This document shows positions 31,518-42,870 of a DNA stretch of 64,000 nt, piece after piece; the stretch's first letter is position 1; every line of letters begins with the position of its first letter. The notes below the pieces were generated by a model. The model saw nothing but the letters and a program-made list of their open reading frames with translations, made no database searches and was not told where the DNA came from. This DNA is from Arion vulgaris (Eukaryota > Mollusca > Gastropoda > Stylommatophora > Arionidae). Position numbers and translations under genes: made by a program. The stretch is from positions 43,457,398-43,521,397 of the forward strand of contig CM036756.1 of the NCBI GenBank assembly GCA_020796225.1, given 5' to 3'.

Positions 31518-32325
31518 CTTCTTTTGTCGTCACACTGCTACCGGGTTGTTGCCCAGTGTCGTGGTTTTCTGTTTTGTCTTGCGCTGTTCTGGTGGCTTGT
31601 GTGATTGTTATCTTTGCTCTTTCACAGGATGCTGCCACGCCATCTAACCATCTTTTCCGTGGTCTTCCTCTTGCCTTCTTTCCCGATGTTCTGTTGTAGA
31701 AGACTCTGTATACTGTGGAGTTTGGATGCATTCTTATTAAGTGGCCAAACCACTTCATTCTTTGTTTATCTATATAATTCAAGCACGGTTTTGTGCCAAC
31801 TTTCTTTCTTATGCTGATGTTGGTGATTCTGTCTTTTCTTGTGTTGTTGGTAACTTTTCTCAGGCAACGCATTTCACATGTAGTTATTTTTGTGACTGCG
31901 CTTTGCTCAATGTCCATGTTTGGCTCTGGTAACACAAAGTAGGTATAAAATGCTGTTGATCATTTGTTTCTTAGCTGCCTGTGAAATTTTTGGGTGCCTT
32001 AACAATGGGGCTAGCTGGTAGGTTACAGCATTTGCTTTTGTACTCTAGCCTCTATCTCTCTATCTAGTTTTCCGTCTTCTGTGAATATGCTTCCTAAGTA
32101 TTTGAATTCTTTCACTTGGTTTATTTTAGTGCCATTGACACTAAAACAGAACGATGTCTCTGTTAACCCTATCAAATGCCTTCTCTTGGTCTATGAAGAA
32201 AATGTCAACAAAAACTTGAGATACTGTAGACACTTTATACGCTTCACAAATTATCAAGGCGCATAGGTCAGAAGCTAATATACTGAGGAGTAGATCGTAC
32301 CCAGGCCTAAAACCAAATGAAATGT
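31518..32325 (-). mobile_element. LINE fragment, family F3, internal RT core deleted
   Basis: Minus strand: GFRPGY, FFIDQEKAFDRVNRDI, then an abrupt jump to the post-catalytic region (VTYQLAPLLRHPKISQAAKK in a shifted frame), CEMRCLRKVTNNTRKDRIT, RMKWFGHLIRMHPN, RGRPRKRWLDGVAASCERA and a QDK tail. The FADD core is missing. Dead. Confidence 0.82.
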
Positions 32326-32369
32326 AACAAACATTACAGATTATCGCAAATTTTCGTTAAAAAATATAA

Positions 32370-32506
32370 TATATATACAACGTTTGTGATCTAACGCTGA
32401 TAATCCTGATCATCAGTTTGGAGAAGATCATTTATATATATATATATACAACGTTTGTGATCTAACACTGATAATCCTGATCATCAGTTTGGAGAAGATC
32501 ATTTAA
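32370..32506 (+). repeat. Tandem duplication, about 74 bp x 2
   Basis: TATACAACGTTTGTGATCTA, CTGATAATCCTGATCATCAG and TTTGGAGAAGATCATTT occur twice with one difference. Each copy holds a short palindromic core, CTGATCATCAG-like. Confidence 0.85.
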
Positions 32507-32539
32507 AAGATTCATCATCAAATAGTTTGTCCTGAGCAG

Positions 32540-33130
32540 AACTTTTCCGCCCCAACAGTCCTCCGAAATTTATCTCAAAGGCCAGATGTCCTACCTCTGC
32601 AGCCGTCATCCCATCAACCCATCAGTTACATCCTGAATTCACCTTCTCCTTGGTCTTCCTCTTCTTCTACGTATCATGCATTGTTTGCTTACATATGCCA
32701 ATGATTGTGTTTTACATGCTATATGGACTTCTTCGTTCTTACAGACTGTCAGTTGGTAAGTGTTTTATGTGACAACTTCTAAGTTTGAGCTTGTGCCTCT
32801 TGCCTTTCAGCATATCTCTAAATCTCTTTTCAAAAGATTATGCACGTTTGCGCAATGCTGTTTACTACATAACTCGGTCATCGGCTAGTTTTTCACATTT
32901 ATTGGAACCGATAGAAAAGTTCTTTATTGAGGTCTTGCAGACATCTTTATATTCAAGCAGTGGTCTGCCTTGGAGCCTCTTCTTTCCGAAAGTTCACGGA
33001 ACAACACCTGTTGGGGTATGCGGCTATTGTCCATTTTTCTCACATGCCTTACCATCTTAGTCTTCTACTGCTGATCATGTCCATGATGGAAGGCAGGTTT
33101 GCATGTTGCAGTACTTCAGAGTTACAAAGG
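32540..33130 (-). mobile_element. LINE C-terminal fragments, decayed
   Basis: Minus strand shows RRRRGRPRRR, IQDVTDGLMG and GGKVLLRTN phrases of LINE tails with many stops. The right end (GTCCATGATGGAAGGCAGGT, CAGTACTTCAGAGTT) matches 43977-44028. Confidence 0.55.
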
Positions 33131-33599
33131 AACTAAACAACGAATGAATTTCGTATGCAAATTATGAAAACGTACAACGTATATTTATGTAGAATATTAC
33201 AAATTGAAGCGGCTATTATCATTGGCTAATGGATGTTGATATTACTTGAGCTTAACAGTAGGATCATATACTTTTCAATGACAATATACTACATCAACAT
33301 ATGCTACTACTACTGTTACCATAAGTTCACCATCAGGTTCCGTCTCCGTATTGAAGGTTGGTTAGAATAGACCACCAACATCCCCATGTCTCTCGCCTTT
33401 ATGTTGCACTCTGACATTCTGTAATTGTTCCATCTCTTAATGTTTCCCTACTACTTGTGCATCGGTCTTTCTCATGCTCGCCGTCATTAAACTTTTCCTT
33501 CTAACAATGCTTTGATCAAGGTGCCATTTTTTTATGAGTACGAAATATATTTTATTTGTTTTATTTACTTATCTTATCTTAACCACATGTGCCGTGAAG
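33131..33599 (+). other. Intergenic, unannotated
   Basis: AT-rich, nothing recognised. Confidence 0.45.
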
Positions 33600-34030
33600 C
33601 GACGTGGGGAGCGTTAGTTTTTATCTTGTGCCAGGCGTGTTGCACTTGATGTTGTCAGTCCATGCTTTCGCAGGGACTCTGAGATGTTATCTATCCATCG
33701 TGTTCTTGGCCTGCCTCGTGCTCTGAGCCCTGAGCGTCGATTATTGTAGGCACGTGATGGTAGTAAATGTGGTTCCATTCTCATTAGATGGTCGAACCAC
33801 TTGATTCTTTGCTTCTCGATGTACTGTATGCACGGTATAGTACCAACGATGCTTCTGATATTCTCGTTTCTCACTCTATCTCTCCTTGTAACGTTGTCAG
33901 CTTTTCGTAGACATCTCATTTCACATGTTGTAATCTTTCTTTCTTGTGTCTTAGTCAGGGACCATGTTTGGCACTAATAGCAGAGAGTTGGAATAAATAT
34001 GCAGTTTATCAGTTGTCGTTTGACTGCCAT
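33600..34030 (-). mobile_element. LINE 3' tail fragment
   Basis: Minus strand: a long open stretch MRCLRKADNVTRRDRVRNEN, IKWFDHLMRMEPH, RARGRPRTRWIDNISESLRK, TRLAQDK. Upstream of it are decayed LCY.CQTWSLT phrases. Related to family F3. Confidence 0.85.
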
Positions 34031-35039
34031 GTTAATGCATGTTTTATTTACTACTAGTACTATATTTTATTTTCAATCTACTGCCATTCTTACAACTCCC
34101 CCTTCTTCTATCCCTTCTTCTTCAATTATTAGTGTATAATATTCTTCTTCATATTGTTGTTTTTCTTATGTTTTTCGGATGTAAAGAATAACATAGATTT
34201 GACATATTTTCTCCAAAATATATTCTCACAAATCGATGCCGCAGAAAAGAAATGTTCAGGAAAACGTTGAGACGATTAAAAGAGGTTCTAAAGAAACAGT
34301 TATTAGGAATAAACTACCGAAAAATACAGTTTTGTACAATGATGTCTGTATCCACTACCACGGGATTCCTCTCTCTCTCTCTCTGCAACCTTTGAGGAAT
34401 TTGATGATGGTCAGTAATGTCTTCTCCAATATTGAAGACGACTGTATCCATTTCTAACCATGGTCAATATTCGTAAGCCTGCATATCAACTGAACACTAT
34501 CTACAACACGGCCAACTTGCGAATTGCCTCGCTTTAACCAATTTCCACTTGTGATACTAACTAAACACTACGTGAATGGATGATCCCATTTAGCACTTAT
34601 TTTTCGATACGCATGTGCTCTAGATATCTTGAATCTATTCTCCATGGTCTAGAAATCAAGCAGAAACGTTTCGTTCGTCCTCCTAGGAATGTGTTATCCA
34701 TAGTGTAACCATAGGTCATAGGATATATCTCCATTCTGTATTCTCTCTAGTCGTTTAATTTGTAGTTTACTATCAGTGATTCCGGCCACTGCATGTTAGA
34801 AAGTTACTAGTGAGTTGAAAGAATTAGTGCCTCTTACAGATGACAAGCAGCTGTTGCTCAATATCAACAGCCACCATAACTCCCAATGCCGTCAGACCGT
34901 TACGTGCCTTGACAATGACATGCTCAACATGGTACATAAAACACAAGCGGTGGTTAAATTTCACAAACAAAATTGCATCGCTTTAGTTTGTCTGAAATCG
35001 GATGCATGTTTCCTAAACGTGTAGAAGTCTATGCGTTTA
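34031..35039 (+). other. Intergenic, unannotated
   Basis: Two short open frames (34236-34457, 34815-35024) show no family resemblance. No repeat recognised. Confidence 0.4.
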
Positions 35040-35155
35040 GGGGCCAACCAAACCAATGTACAACGTATACACGTTCTTGGCAAAGATCAAACATATCACA
35101 AAGCGTGATTAAAATTCGTCGTAAAGAACGAACGCACAGAAGAAGAAGAAGATCT
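35040..35155 (-). repeat. Fragment of the GC-rich composite repeat's other end
   Basis: AACCAATGTACAACGTATAC, TTGGCAAAGATCAA and GAACGAACGC align to 41800-41890 (GTACAACGTAAAAAG, TTGACAAAGTTCAA, GAACGAACGC). Confidence 0.5.
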
Positions 35156-35566
35156 CTTTACTCTCGGAAATATTAACACCGCACAATCTCATAACAGGCT
35201 CATAAAACAATCTCATAAAACATCTTAAGTGTTTTACTATTAAGGGAGAACTAAGTTTCTGCTACTTTTAAATGGCTGACACAGTATTTCGGAGACATCA
35301 CATCAAGCTGTGATGCGGCAAAGTTTCTCCTGTCTCCTACAAGTAACCTAATTCCTATTTTTCTCCTGTCTATACATCAGAAGGTCATCAGCAAATGACA
35401 GTGTTCCACATCTTCCATCAAGATGTTGTTCTGTAGCTGTCACTGTACATATATTGAAAAAGGATGGTAAAAGATTAGATTCGTGTGGCTGGGGCGTGCC
35501 TGAATATACCGTTGCTGCTCAGATAAATATAAAGAAAATATGAATATATACATATATATATATATA

Positions 35567-35755
35567 GGCCGGATTATCGTAACGCATAAGTATTCGTCTA
35601 TCGACTCCAGTACAAGAGAGCTGTGAGTTAAATTACATACTCGACATACCACACATTAGAAAAATAATTGGCCCTCCTACCGTCTGCACACTCCGATATA
35701 GAAATGTGAAGTGACGCCACCACCTACCCAAAGGTCTAAAAGGTTACGGAAACTG
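35567..35755 (+). mobile_element. SINE S2, copy b
   Basis: GGATTATCGTAACGCATAAG, TCGTCTATCGACTCC, then CACACATTAGAAAAATAATT, GGCCCTCCTACCGTCTGCAC and TAGAAATGTGAAGTGACGCC. It ends at a TA microsatellite. Confidence 0.75.
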
Positions 35756-35757
35756 TC

Positions 35758-35768
35758 TTATATATATA

Positions 35769-35826
<58 letters not shown>
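35758..35826. repeat. (TA)n microsatellite
   Basis: TA run interrupted by the MITE that follows; resumes at 35990-36027. Confidence 0.95.
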
Positions 35827-35827
35827 C

Positions 35828-35986
35828 CAGTGGCGGCTCGTCGTTAAGGACCAGTGGGTCAGGCCCCACCAAAAATAATGTATACGTGTATTTATTATTT
35901 TATAAATTAAAATATAGCAACCAAAAACCATGATTTATTCGGAAAAAATGTCTGGCCCCACCAACAAAAATGATCACGAGCCGCCA

Positions 35987-35989
<3 letters not shown>
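35828..35989 (-). mobile_element. TIR MITE M, copy 1 (162 bp)
   Basis: Terminal inverted repeats CAGTGGCGGCTCGT and ACGAGCCGCCACTG bound an AT-rich core, with subterminal GGCCCCACCA. It sits in a TA microsatellite. The copy at 60948-61114 is in the opposite orientation. No transposase. Confidence 0.88.
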
Positions 35990-36027
<38 letters not shown>

Positions 36028-36028
<1 letters not shown>

Positions 36029-36574
36029 TGGAAAGAAAGATAAATAAAAATGGTAGTAAAATAAGAATAGTAAAAAAAGAATATAAAAGACAAGAGTAGC
36101 TTTTAGCTTACTATGGTAAAAATGTATGGAGATCAAAAGAAATCACGACTGATATTAAATTAAGAATGTTTAACTGAAATGTCAAACTGATTATTATGTA
36201 CGTCCCTGAAACTTGAACGAAAGATTACAACGACATTAACAATACTTCATGCTTTCATAAATGAGAGTTTATTGCACTATTGAAATCTTGACAACTCTAT
36301 GACAAGGTTACTAATGAGAAACTGATAAGAAAAAAACTTGCAACTAGCGCAAGGTGAAACTAGAGCAAATGAAAACACGATAACTTTGGATATAGCACAC
36401 ATTATGAAGGTCAAGTAGTATGTCAAGGGTGATATTTAACCTGGTATTTAGGCCACCGAACAAAATAAACAAACAAAGAAACAAACGCACTGAGAATATC
36501 TGGTAAACAGTTATTAAGAAACTGATTTAACACGGAGAGGATAGACCGAGATAAAAATCATTGATTTATATTTA
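36028..36574 (+). other. Intergenic, unannotated
   Basis: A-rich, nothing recognised; may be decayed LINE (AATTAAGAATG, TGATAAGAAA phrases) but not provable. Confidence 0.35.
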
Positions 36575-36895
36575 CTAAAGAAAGCTGATGTCCTGAAAGA
36601 GCTAATTGTTAAAGAGAATTGGCTGATAAACAGCATACTATACAGAAAAATTAGATACTTTAGTCACTTCAAGCGTCACTATTCAATTGCCTGGATAGAA
36701 CAATATTAGAGGGCAGGGTTCCATGACGCAGAGACAGACCAAGTAGAAGATGGCTACAAGATATTATAGAAACCATGAATATGACCATCGACGAAGTGGG
36801 TGAACTTACTAGAGACAGAGTGAATTTCAGATGCGCTGCAAAGAGAGCAAGGAATTATTAAGGATACTCACTTTGATGACGAAGGACATATGTTT
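36575..36895 (+). mobile_element. LINE 3' tail fragment, family F1
   Basis: Close nucleotide match to 1011-1328 (CTGATGTCCTGAAAGAGCTA, GAGAATTGGCTGATAAACAG, CGAAGTGGGTGAACTT) with more frameshifts. Confidence 0.8.
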
Positions 36896-37098
36896 CAGAA
36901 AGAAAAGAGAGATTTATTATTATTATTAAAAACTTGAAAAAGTAAGATGAGTTTTAATAATATACTTTTTGTGTGACTACAAAAGTAAAATCGAATCCTG
37001 AAGTTATTAAATGCTTAGAACTATTGATTCGTATATTATTCAATACGGCAGGCTTTGGTATGAATGCATTTCTTCTACTCAAGCTTCAACATCTATAA

Positions 37099-37298
37099 TA
37101 GTGGTTCTCAATCTTCCTAATGCCGCGACCCTTTAATACAGTTCCTCATGTTGTGATGATCCCAAACCATAAAATGATGTAACAATATTTATTTCTAATT
37201 ATGATAAATAAGTGTTTTTCAATGGTCATATGCGACCCCGGTGAAATGGTTGTTTGACCCCCCCAAATGTGTCGCGACCTACAGTTTGAGAACTACTG
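37099..37298. mobile_element. SPIN-like hAT MITE (200 bp)
   Basis: The ends are TAGTGGTTCTCAATCTTCC and CAGTTTGAGAACTACTG. Subterminal blocks are CCGCGACCCTTTAATACAGT, CTCATGTTGTGATGATC and, near the right end, TGCGACCCC and GTGTCGCGACC. From memory these match the non-autonomous SPIN hAT family, including the internal GTGTTTTTCAATGGTC. Flanks ATCTATAA (37091-37098) and GTCTAGAG (37299-37306) both fit the nTCTAGAn-type 8-bp target. No transposase. Confidence 0.82.
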
Positions 37299-37499
37299 GT
37301 CTAGAGGCTTACGTAAATCGAATGTCCTGGTCATGCGGGTGGGTGTTCGCAACGATGAGAAAGATGACATGCTTTCATCAAATAGAACTGATCGTCAAGG
37401 AACTGGAAGATTGATAAAGGATGTTCTTCTGTTTCTTGTGGACCTCTTGTTGTATATATCGCTTCGATGCTAGCAAGAGATGGAAATGAAATGAAGGAC

Positions 37500-37985
37500 A
37501 TTTTTAAAAAAGATGATCGTTCAAAAATCCTAAAACGGTACGACTGAGGACTGGTAGGAAAACAAAGATTAAAATACTAAGAGTATACATATTAGCATTG
37601 GCAACATATGTGCACGAAGCATGGACATTTAGCAAGGCAGCGGAAAAACATATTTGTGCTTTAAATATAGATGTTCAAAATAGTTCTTCATATACCATGA
37701 ACAGAGAAGAGAATAAGTATATTAAGAAAGAACATTCAAAATTTAAAAAAACTAGCTGATGTTACGAATAATAATTCGAAAATTGAAGTATTGTGGACAT
37801 ATGGAAGGAGGCACCTCACAAAAAAAAAAGAAGAAGACCACAGAGAAGATGGATTTATGATGTAACTGATGGTCTGAGCAGGAGAGTTACAGTGGCAGGA
37901 CATCTGACATTTCGAAGGATTGTTAGAGTGGTAAAGTTCTGCTCACGACGAGATATTGGATGACGATGATAGAAGACCATGATGT
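37500..37985 (+). mobile_element. LINE C-terminal fragment, decayed
   Basis: Translation in shifting frames shows RLRTGRKTKIKILRVYILAL, EAWTFSKAAEKHI and a KKTTEKMDL tail, then SGKVLL. Multiple stops. It resembles the tail seen at 32540-32700. Confidence 0.55.
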
Positions 37986-38189
37986 ATGCGAGGTAGAGTG
38001 AATATTGTGCTTAAGAAGCAAACTATGGAAATCATCAAAATGCATAAACTACGACACTTGCTAGAGAAGACTGTGACTATGTTCAATAACGTAAATGATA
38101 GGCACAGGACACGCATGTTGGTGTTGACACCATTGAGTACACTCAGTTGTATATTAGTACCTGACCCTTAAGTTAGAGAAGACAAAGGT

Positions 38190-38580
38190 AGTAGAAGAAA
38201 TCGATCTCAATTTGACCTTGAAGGAAGATGTCTCAGAATAATTCTACGAATTCGCTGGGACCAGAGAATACCAAATACTGAGATGACCCGGCGCACAGGC
38301 ATCAACACTATCAACAAGGAAATAAAACGTAAGAGATGGAAGTGGTTGGGACATACATTAAGAATGCAGAAGACCAGACACTGACACGTGGCTTTGAAAT
38401 TGAATCCGGGAGGCAAGACATCCAGGGATCTACCTAGAGAGAGACATGGAGACGAGCTGTAGACAGAGAAAGAGAAGAGGCGGGAATGACCTGGAAAGAA
38501 CTAAGCTGGTTTGCTCAAGACAGATCTGGTTAGTGGAAACGTGTTGATACATTATGCTTCAATGGAAGTTAAGAGAAGAA
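38190..38580 (+). mobile_element. LINE 3' tail fragment
   Basis: RSQFDLEGRCLRIILRIRWD, EIKRKRWKWLGHTLRMQKT, then a frameshift into RETWRRAVDREREEAGMTWK and LSWFAQDRSG. Typical RT C-terminal tail; broken. Confidence 0.78.
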
Positions 38581-38721
38581 GAAAAGGTAAAGAAAGACTG
38601 GGCCGCATCCAACACCTCATCGTCTTAAATTGTTATAAGTTATACAGTTACTGTTACAATTGATCTTAAACAGAAGGACAATTACAAGTTTTAATTTGTG
38701 TTATTGCTTTGAAAATTAACA

Positions 38722-39482
38722 TAAAATAGGACGAATTCAGGAGAAGTGATGAAATCAGAGAAATATCTAATCAACCACTAGGAACAATTGTTATATACAA
38801 AAAAAAAAAAAGATAGAGATATGTTGAGCATACTCTAAAAAGAAACGAGCAAAGAATCACAAAGCAAGCATTGTAGTGGGAGTCAAAGGGTTCAAGAAAG
38901 AAAAGACGCTCCAGGAAACAATGAAATGAACTTGACTGTGAGAGTCGAGAATTATCGGATAACTTTATTCCATAGCAAAGATAGCAAAGTCACGTAATAA
39001 CAAAGTACTGTAGTTTTACAAAACATAGCAAAAAGCAAAGTCAAGTAAAAACAAAGTACGTTACAAATAAAACATAGCAAGATAGCAATCGAATAACAAA
39101 GTAATGTAGTTTACAAAATACAAAAACATAGCAAAGATAGCAAAGTCACGTAATAACAAAGTACTGTAGTTTTACAAAATACAAAAACATAGCAAAGATA
39201 GCAAAGTCACGTAATAACAAAGTACTGTAGTTTACAATACAAACATACAAAGATAGCAAGTCATAAAACAAGTAGTGTTAAATACAAAATATAGCAAAGA
39301 TACAAATCACGTAATAACAAAGTACTGTAGTTTTACAAAATACAAACATAGAAGATACAAGTCAGTAATAACAAAGTACTGTTTTACAATAAAAACATAG
39401 CAAGATTGAGCGAGTTTCATAGGATAGAGTGGTATTGAGAAATTACTTGCAGGCCCTATCTAACATTTACGGTATGGTATGA
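38722..39482 (+). mobile_element. LINE tail fragment F2 split by a tandem array
   Basis: 38722-38945 matches the F2 tail at 44560-44850 up to ATTCCATAG; 39405-39482 continues it with ATTGAGCGAG, GAGAAATTACTTGCAGGCCC. The intervening 460 bp is a 60-bp-type tandem array, so one LINE tail is interrupted almost without loss. Confidence 0.72.
38945..39404 (+). repeat. Degenerate tandem array, about 60 bp unit, 7-8 copies
   Basis: Unit CATAGCAAAGATAGCAAAGT, CACGTAATAACAAAGTACTG, TAGTTTTACAAAATACAAAA. Units shorten and decay to the right. A single related sequence is at 63566-63606 (CACGTAATAACAAAATACAG, TAGTTTTACAAAATAC). Confidence 0.88.
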
Positions 39483-40249
39483 ATATATATATGTTTATAT
39501 ATAACTCAAACGCTCCATCCAGATTTGAAACTGCTGCAATCCCTGGAATTATTCATGGTTGAATTCAGTGCATAATCCCGCATTAACCTATTTACTATTC
39601 AATGTTAATTAAATGACAGAGCACAATTTGACACGTTATATATAACAACGATTGGCACTTTTTTTATGTTCATCTTAGTCACGTTTGTGTCATATTTTAT
39701 TGTTGTCTTCTTGGGTTTTTTGTGTACGTGCGCGCTTTTGCTTATTAATTGGGTCATGTTCCATAGTAGCTAATGCGAAAGTACTAGTAATCATACGAGT
39801 TCTCGTACGTTCTCACTACGATAATCACGGGCCTATATAATAAACTAAGAGCGTGGATTTTGATTTGTAAAGTTATATTTGGTAAGTAGATAGCAACAGT
39901 TTCTAAGACAGTATATGCAATCAAGTACAAACTTAGTACTATTAGAGCATCGTTGTAATCGGTTGAAGAAACTGTACTACATATATATATATATAAATAG
40001 TACCCATACTTATATATATTATGTATTGATTGATATATTTACTGCAAATTGGGAGGTAGTTTAAAGCTAGACGTCAGTTATATGCTTTTATAGACGTTTC
40101 CAATTAAAGCTTAAATAGTCTTTCTTTTATTACCTTTGAACTTCCAGTGTCTAGGATGAATCTAACTTTCTGGACATGCAGATGTTCGCTGCAAATAGAA
40201 AGCAGACAGGATTGCACCAAAAGCATTGATAGTTAAGATGTTGTAGTTT
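39483..40249 (+). other. Intergenic, unannotated
   Basis: AT-rich with short TA runs; nothing recognised. Confidence 0.45.
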
Positions 40250-40378
40250 GATATGATGGACATATTAGGCACTACTCTCAGCAGATTGCATGCCGTCTCT
40301 GCCGACAGGGTTGGAGCTATAGGGGAAAACCCGGTACAATGAAGTCAATCCTTCTCGTTAGGATCTATTGAACATGTT
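40250..40378 (+). mobile_element. SINE S5, copy d (3' part)
   Basis: TACTCTCAGCAGATTGCATG, CCGTCTCT, GGGGAAAACCCGGTACAATG and AAGTCAATCCTTC match the 3' half of S5. The tRNA-like head is missing. A 60-64 bp tandem array follows. Confidence 0.7.
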
Positions 40379-40615
40379 GGAGTTCTTTGTGATTTACTGT
40401 AGGACGAGGAGATACATCTGGATGAAACATTTATACTGTAGTTACTAAGTGATTGCTTGTAGAACGAGAAGACTACAACTGATAAAATATATATACCGTA
40501 TTTACTAAATTATTTCTTGTAGAACAAGATTACTAGACCTGATGAAACAGCTAAACTGTAGTTACAAAATTATTGCTTTGTAGAACGAGAAGACTACAAA
40601 TGATGAAACAATATA
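40370..40615 (+). repeat. 60-64 bp tandem array, 4 copies
   Basis: TGTAGAACGAGAAGACTACA, TGATGAAACA and ACTGTAGTTACTAAGTGATT-like blocks recur about every 62 bp. A related single pair lies near 41932-42030 (CTGTAGGACAAGAAACC, GATGAAACATTTATACT). Confidence 0.85.
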
Positions 40616-41800
40616 CGGGGTCAAAGGCACATAGGGACAACGCCGCGCCAGGATTAGTGAGCTGGCACTAATCAAATTCTATCCACACTCCACGTGAGTT
40701 ACCATGGTAACAAACAACGGTTCATATCTGGTCTAAGCGGGTAGGGATCGAGGGAGAGCTACAGGTATTGGTAGTAGTGCAAGCAAGGAAAAGCAATGCA
40801 GGTCCATAATACATGAACAAAATGCACGCATCTCCTGGCCGATGTACGATGAAAAGTTGCCCACATAGTTGCTGAAACGTAAGAAACAGTAGCGTACGAG
40901 TCGTCTGAGAACGAATCCCAATTTCCCCGGAGTAAACTGCCGCAAAAAAATTGCCAGCTGTGGTGCAAGAATGAATGAGAACGATGTGTAACAAATCAAA
41001 GGTCTCGGCAAGAGAATCTGAGAACACTGTGACGTATCGTGACGACAAATAGGAAGATTGCGGTAAACTCCGTACAAGAGGCCAAGCGCAGATAAATCTA
41101 TTGGGTAAAGTTGGCCGAGCGCAAATCCTAAAGTTGCCATTTAGCGTCTAACGAAACTACCTTCCCTGAAACAACCGGCACTGTACTGTTGTACTCACAA
41201 CTAACATCCCCAGAAGTACCAGGACGGGTGATGTTTGGCGAGCGCAGAATCTAAGTTGCGCTGATAGCGCCTAATGAATCGACCCTCTACATTATTTATG
41301 CACAGCCCCAGTTCAGTGTTTCCTGCGGCCAGAAAAAATGCAGAGTATTAACTGCAAATTGTCAAGTTTCGACACGCGCCCGTAAAAGGCTGAGAATGTT
41401 CCTATTTCAGAATAAACTCTATGTGGTCAGAAAACTAAGGCCGAAAATGTAAAGATTTGACAGGCTGTCCAAATCCAATCATTGGCGAAGGCCGACACTT
41501 TACACGGTGTGTTATACGAGTAAGACGCCGTCCCAGGACGACAAGCTTATGTGCCCCAAAAGATTGAGAAATGTTCCTAATCCGGAACGACCTCACAGTC
41601 AGAAAGGGCGCTCAGTGTAGATTCACTGTTTGGCGTAGATCTCAAAGTCCAAATATACGGCAAAGAGATGATCGTAAAGGCGTAGATCCAAGCCAAAATA
41701 TACGACACAACGGATCGTTCTAGGGCAAGTTACCCTTGTAAATAAACAGCTGGCCAAACTGGATGTGCTGGTCTAGTTACCATAGGTGTATAATTGGTAC
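40616..41800 (-). repeat. GC-rich composite repeat, second copy
   Basis: The left 120 bp on the minus strand aligns to about 10360-10465 (TGTTACCA-GGT, CTAATCCTGGCGCG, TGCCTTTGACCCC). It has its own internal repeat (GAGCGCAAATCCTAAAGTTG at 41116, GAGCGCAGAATCTAAGTTGC at 41238). Overlapping minus-strand open frames up to 135 codons (40733-41140) are hydrophobic with no known motif. Family unknown. Confidence 0.5.
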
Positions 41801-41878
41801 AACGTAAAAAGTTGTTCTTGACAAAGTTCAATTATATATCACAAAAAGAATGATAAAATTGGCCGTGATGAACGAACG

Positions 41879-41879
<1 letters not shown>

Positions 41880-41906
<27 letters not shown>
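41880..41906. repeat. (GA)n microsatellite
   Basis: Short purine run at the edge of the composite repeat. Confidence 0.9.
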
Positions 41907-41910
<4 letters not shown>

Positions 41911-42284
41911 ACATCTATACTATAGTTAATGATCTCCTGTAGGACAAGAAACCGACACTGAACTATACTGCGAATATTTAGTGATCCTCCTCCCAAAAGA
42001 CACGGTTACTACACTTGATGAAACATTTATACTTTGATTGAGGGATTTTGAAATAAAATGTTTCACAAATAGAGCTAAACAACTACATGGCTAAATTAAG
42101 GAATCTCTTTAACTCTTTGAGACTGTAAAGTCGGCTTATAGCTAATTTTAGAATGTCAGCCAGCCGATATGTTGGTTTTTGGGTGTCTGTTTAAAGAGGC
42201 GCATGTTTCTACAACTAACGTTACTGAAATGTTTTAAAATCTTAATGAAACGGAAAATTCTTATTAAATCAACAATATGGTATA
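41907..42284 (+). other. Upstream region of gene B, unannotated
   Basis: About 41932-42030 holds two decayed units of the 40.4 kb array. No promoter motif can be called. Confidence 0.4.
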
Positions 42285-42420
42285 TAATATGTCATACTTC
42301 AGAGAAACAGTACTAGAGTTTTAAAAAGGTTTAAACTACTTGATATTGAATGGTAAATTTGCATTGCAAAATAAATGCGTTCAGAGGTAAAAAAATAATT
42401 ACAGAGTGAAAGGGTTAAAC
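42285..42420 (+). repeat. Dispersed repeat shared with 28485-28620
   Basis: Same orientation and close match to intron 8 of gene A; ends where SINE S2 copy c starts. Confidence 0.75.
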
Positions 42421-42598
42421 GACGGATTAGTTTATTTCCAGTGTCTCGGACACACAAGGGATGCGGGTTCAATCCTACACTCGACGTTTCACACATGAGG
42501 ACAAGATTTGGTCCTCCTACCTCCGTCCGCTATGTTCTAGAAATGTGAAGCCACTGGCACTTCATACCCTAAGGTCTGAATAGACTTACTACGGAAAA
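42421..42598 (+). mobile_element. SINE S2, copy c
   Basis: GACGGATTAG head, box B-like GGGTTCAATCC, CTCGACGTTTCACACATGAG, GGTCCTCCTACCTCCGTCCG and TAGAAATGTGAAGCCACTGG. Confidence 0.78.
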
Positions 42599-42870
42599 TT
42601 TCTTCTTTTCCAAACAACAACTCCCAGCAGGCATCAGCATACATACGCCACGACGACATCTGCTGGAAGATACGGGACCCTTTAGGTTTACCCTGAATGC
42701 TATGAGATTGATTCTGTATACCAAGCGTGGACAATTTTTCAATATTTGCTGGTTTTTGTTTTCACTACGTGTGCTAAATCTAAAAAACAAATTCACTGTC
42801 ATTAATTATTTATTGTATTTACCTGTGCTTAAATGCCATTTCTTTACGTGTTTGTTCTTGTTTTAATCAG

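Noticed and set aside
40722..41140. Hydrophobic minus-strand protein of 108-135 residues
   Set aside because: It lies inside a repeat-like block with overlapping frames and no conserved motif; the second copy of the repeat does not preserve the frame.
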